This document shows, in pieces, positions 57,871 through 58,207 of a stretch of DNA of 58,207 nucleotides (position 1 is its first letter; every line of letters begins with the position of its first letter). The position numbers and the translations under genes are program-made. Below the pieces are notes generated by a model. That model ran no database searches, was not told where the DNA came from, and saw only the letters and a program-made list of their open reading frames with translations. This stretch comes from Tubiluchus corallicola. Taxonomy: Eukaryota; Priapulida; Priapulimorpha; Priapulimorphida; Tubiluchidae. The stretch lies in NCBI GenBank assembly GCA_030141605.1, contig JAQGDQ010000261.1:126501-184707 (forward strand), written 5' to 3'.

Positions 57871-58207
57871 GTATGTTATTCACCTTTAGTAGATGAAATC
57901 AAAATGCTTACGATTGGCCAGTAAAATTATAATCTACATATAAATTATTATATCTGATAAATAAGAGCATTATGCTCAATACATAAAACTTGTAAAGCTT
58001 AAGTTTAAAGTTATATTTTGTTTTTGCACCTGTAGTTTAGGTTTGGCTTAACTTAGGTTTTGCACTGATGCATTTGCCTCCAACATTTCTAGGTGTTTCT
58101 TAACTTTCCCTGATTGAGTATCTTAATATTTTATTGTGATTTTCTATACTATTATTTCAAATAAAGATGTTACTTACCTACTTACTAACTGGCCATGATA
58201 CCTGCAC
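57871..58207 (+). other. intron 2 of the Ig gene
   Basis: AT-rich sequence after the donor; no further exon before the window ends. Confidence 0.5.

Overview
The window reads as nuclear DNA of an invertebrate metazoan. It is AT-rich and gene-poor, coding pieces are short exons with GT/AG splice sites, and the space between them is filled with decayed retrotransposons, inverted repeats and microsatellites. Collagen Gly-X-Y exons and an immunoglobulin-like exon make it an animal. I cannot place it closer than that: a marine invertebrate such as a cnidarian, sponge, tunicate or mollusc is possible, but this is inference. No rRNA, CRISPR or bacterial operon was seen.

Host genes. (1) At the left edge, minus strand, positions 1-319 are the first part of a collagen exon of a gene that leaves the window (COL-1). 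(2) A second, apparently complete collagen-like gene (COL-2) runs on the minus strand from a signal-peptide exon at 38815-38729 to a terminal Gly-X-Y exon at 24688-23919. Between them lie two copies of a small acidic/Gly-Arg exon (A2 36598-36506, A1 32666-32565) and two copies of a Gly/His/Tyr exon (B2 27115-27050, B1 26241-26176). Every internal exon is phase 1 at both ends, so any combination keeps the frame. The product would be a secreted, short, intron-poor collagen of about 337 residues with one A and one B, or 393 with all exons. COL-1 and COL-2 start their helical exon in the same phase and align without gaps over the visible part. (3) At the right edge, plus strand, a signal-peptide exon (57218-57260) and an Ig-like exon (57553-57870), again in phase 1, begin a secreted or cell-surface Ig-superfamily gene that leaves the window.

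Layout. 320-23900 is repeat-rich spacer: a LINE RT scrap (1.3-1.5 kb), an inverted-repeat element (2.57-4.46 kb), a LINE 3' end (5.9-6.8 kb), a short hairpin (8.2 kb), a 5.1 kb structure with inverted arms of more than 1 kb (9.3-14.4 kb), a decayed Ty3/Gypsy integrase fragment (14.6-15.9 kb), an L2-like LINE tail (18.1 kb) and a tRNA-like SINE (22.9 kb). 23.9-38.8 kb is COL-2. Its exon duplications come from an 874-bp tandem duplication ending inside a LINE and a 3.95-kb tandem duplication. 38.8-57.2 kb is spacer with a 259-bp pentanucleotide array (40.3 kb), a LINE C-terminus (44.6-45.2 kb), a 1.19-kb tandem repeat in 2.4 copies (46.2-49.1 kb) and a mostly complete but broken L2-like LINE (49.1-51.8 kb).

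The most notable item is COL-2: a modular secreted collagen whose two N-terminal domain exons were each duplicated separately. The two A copies differ by eight base substitutions that are all amino-acid-changing, while the flanking intron copies are nearly identical.
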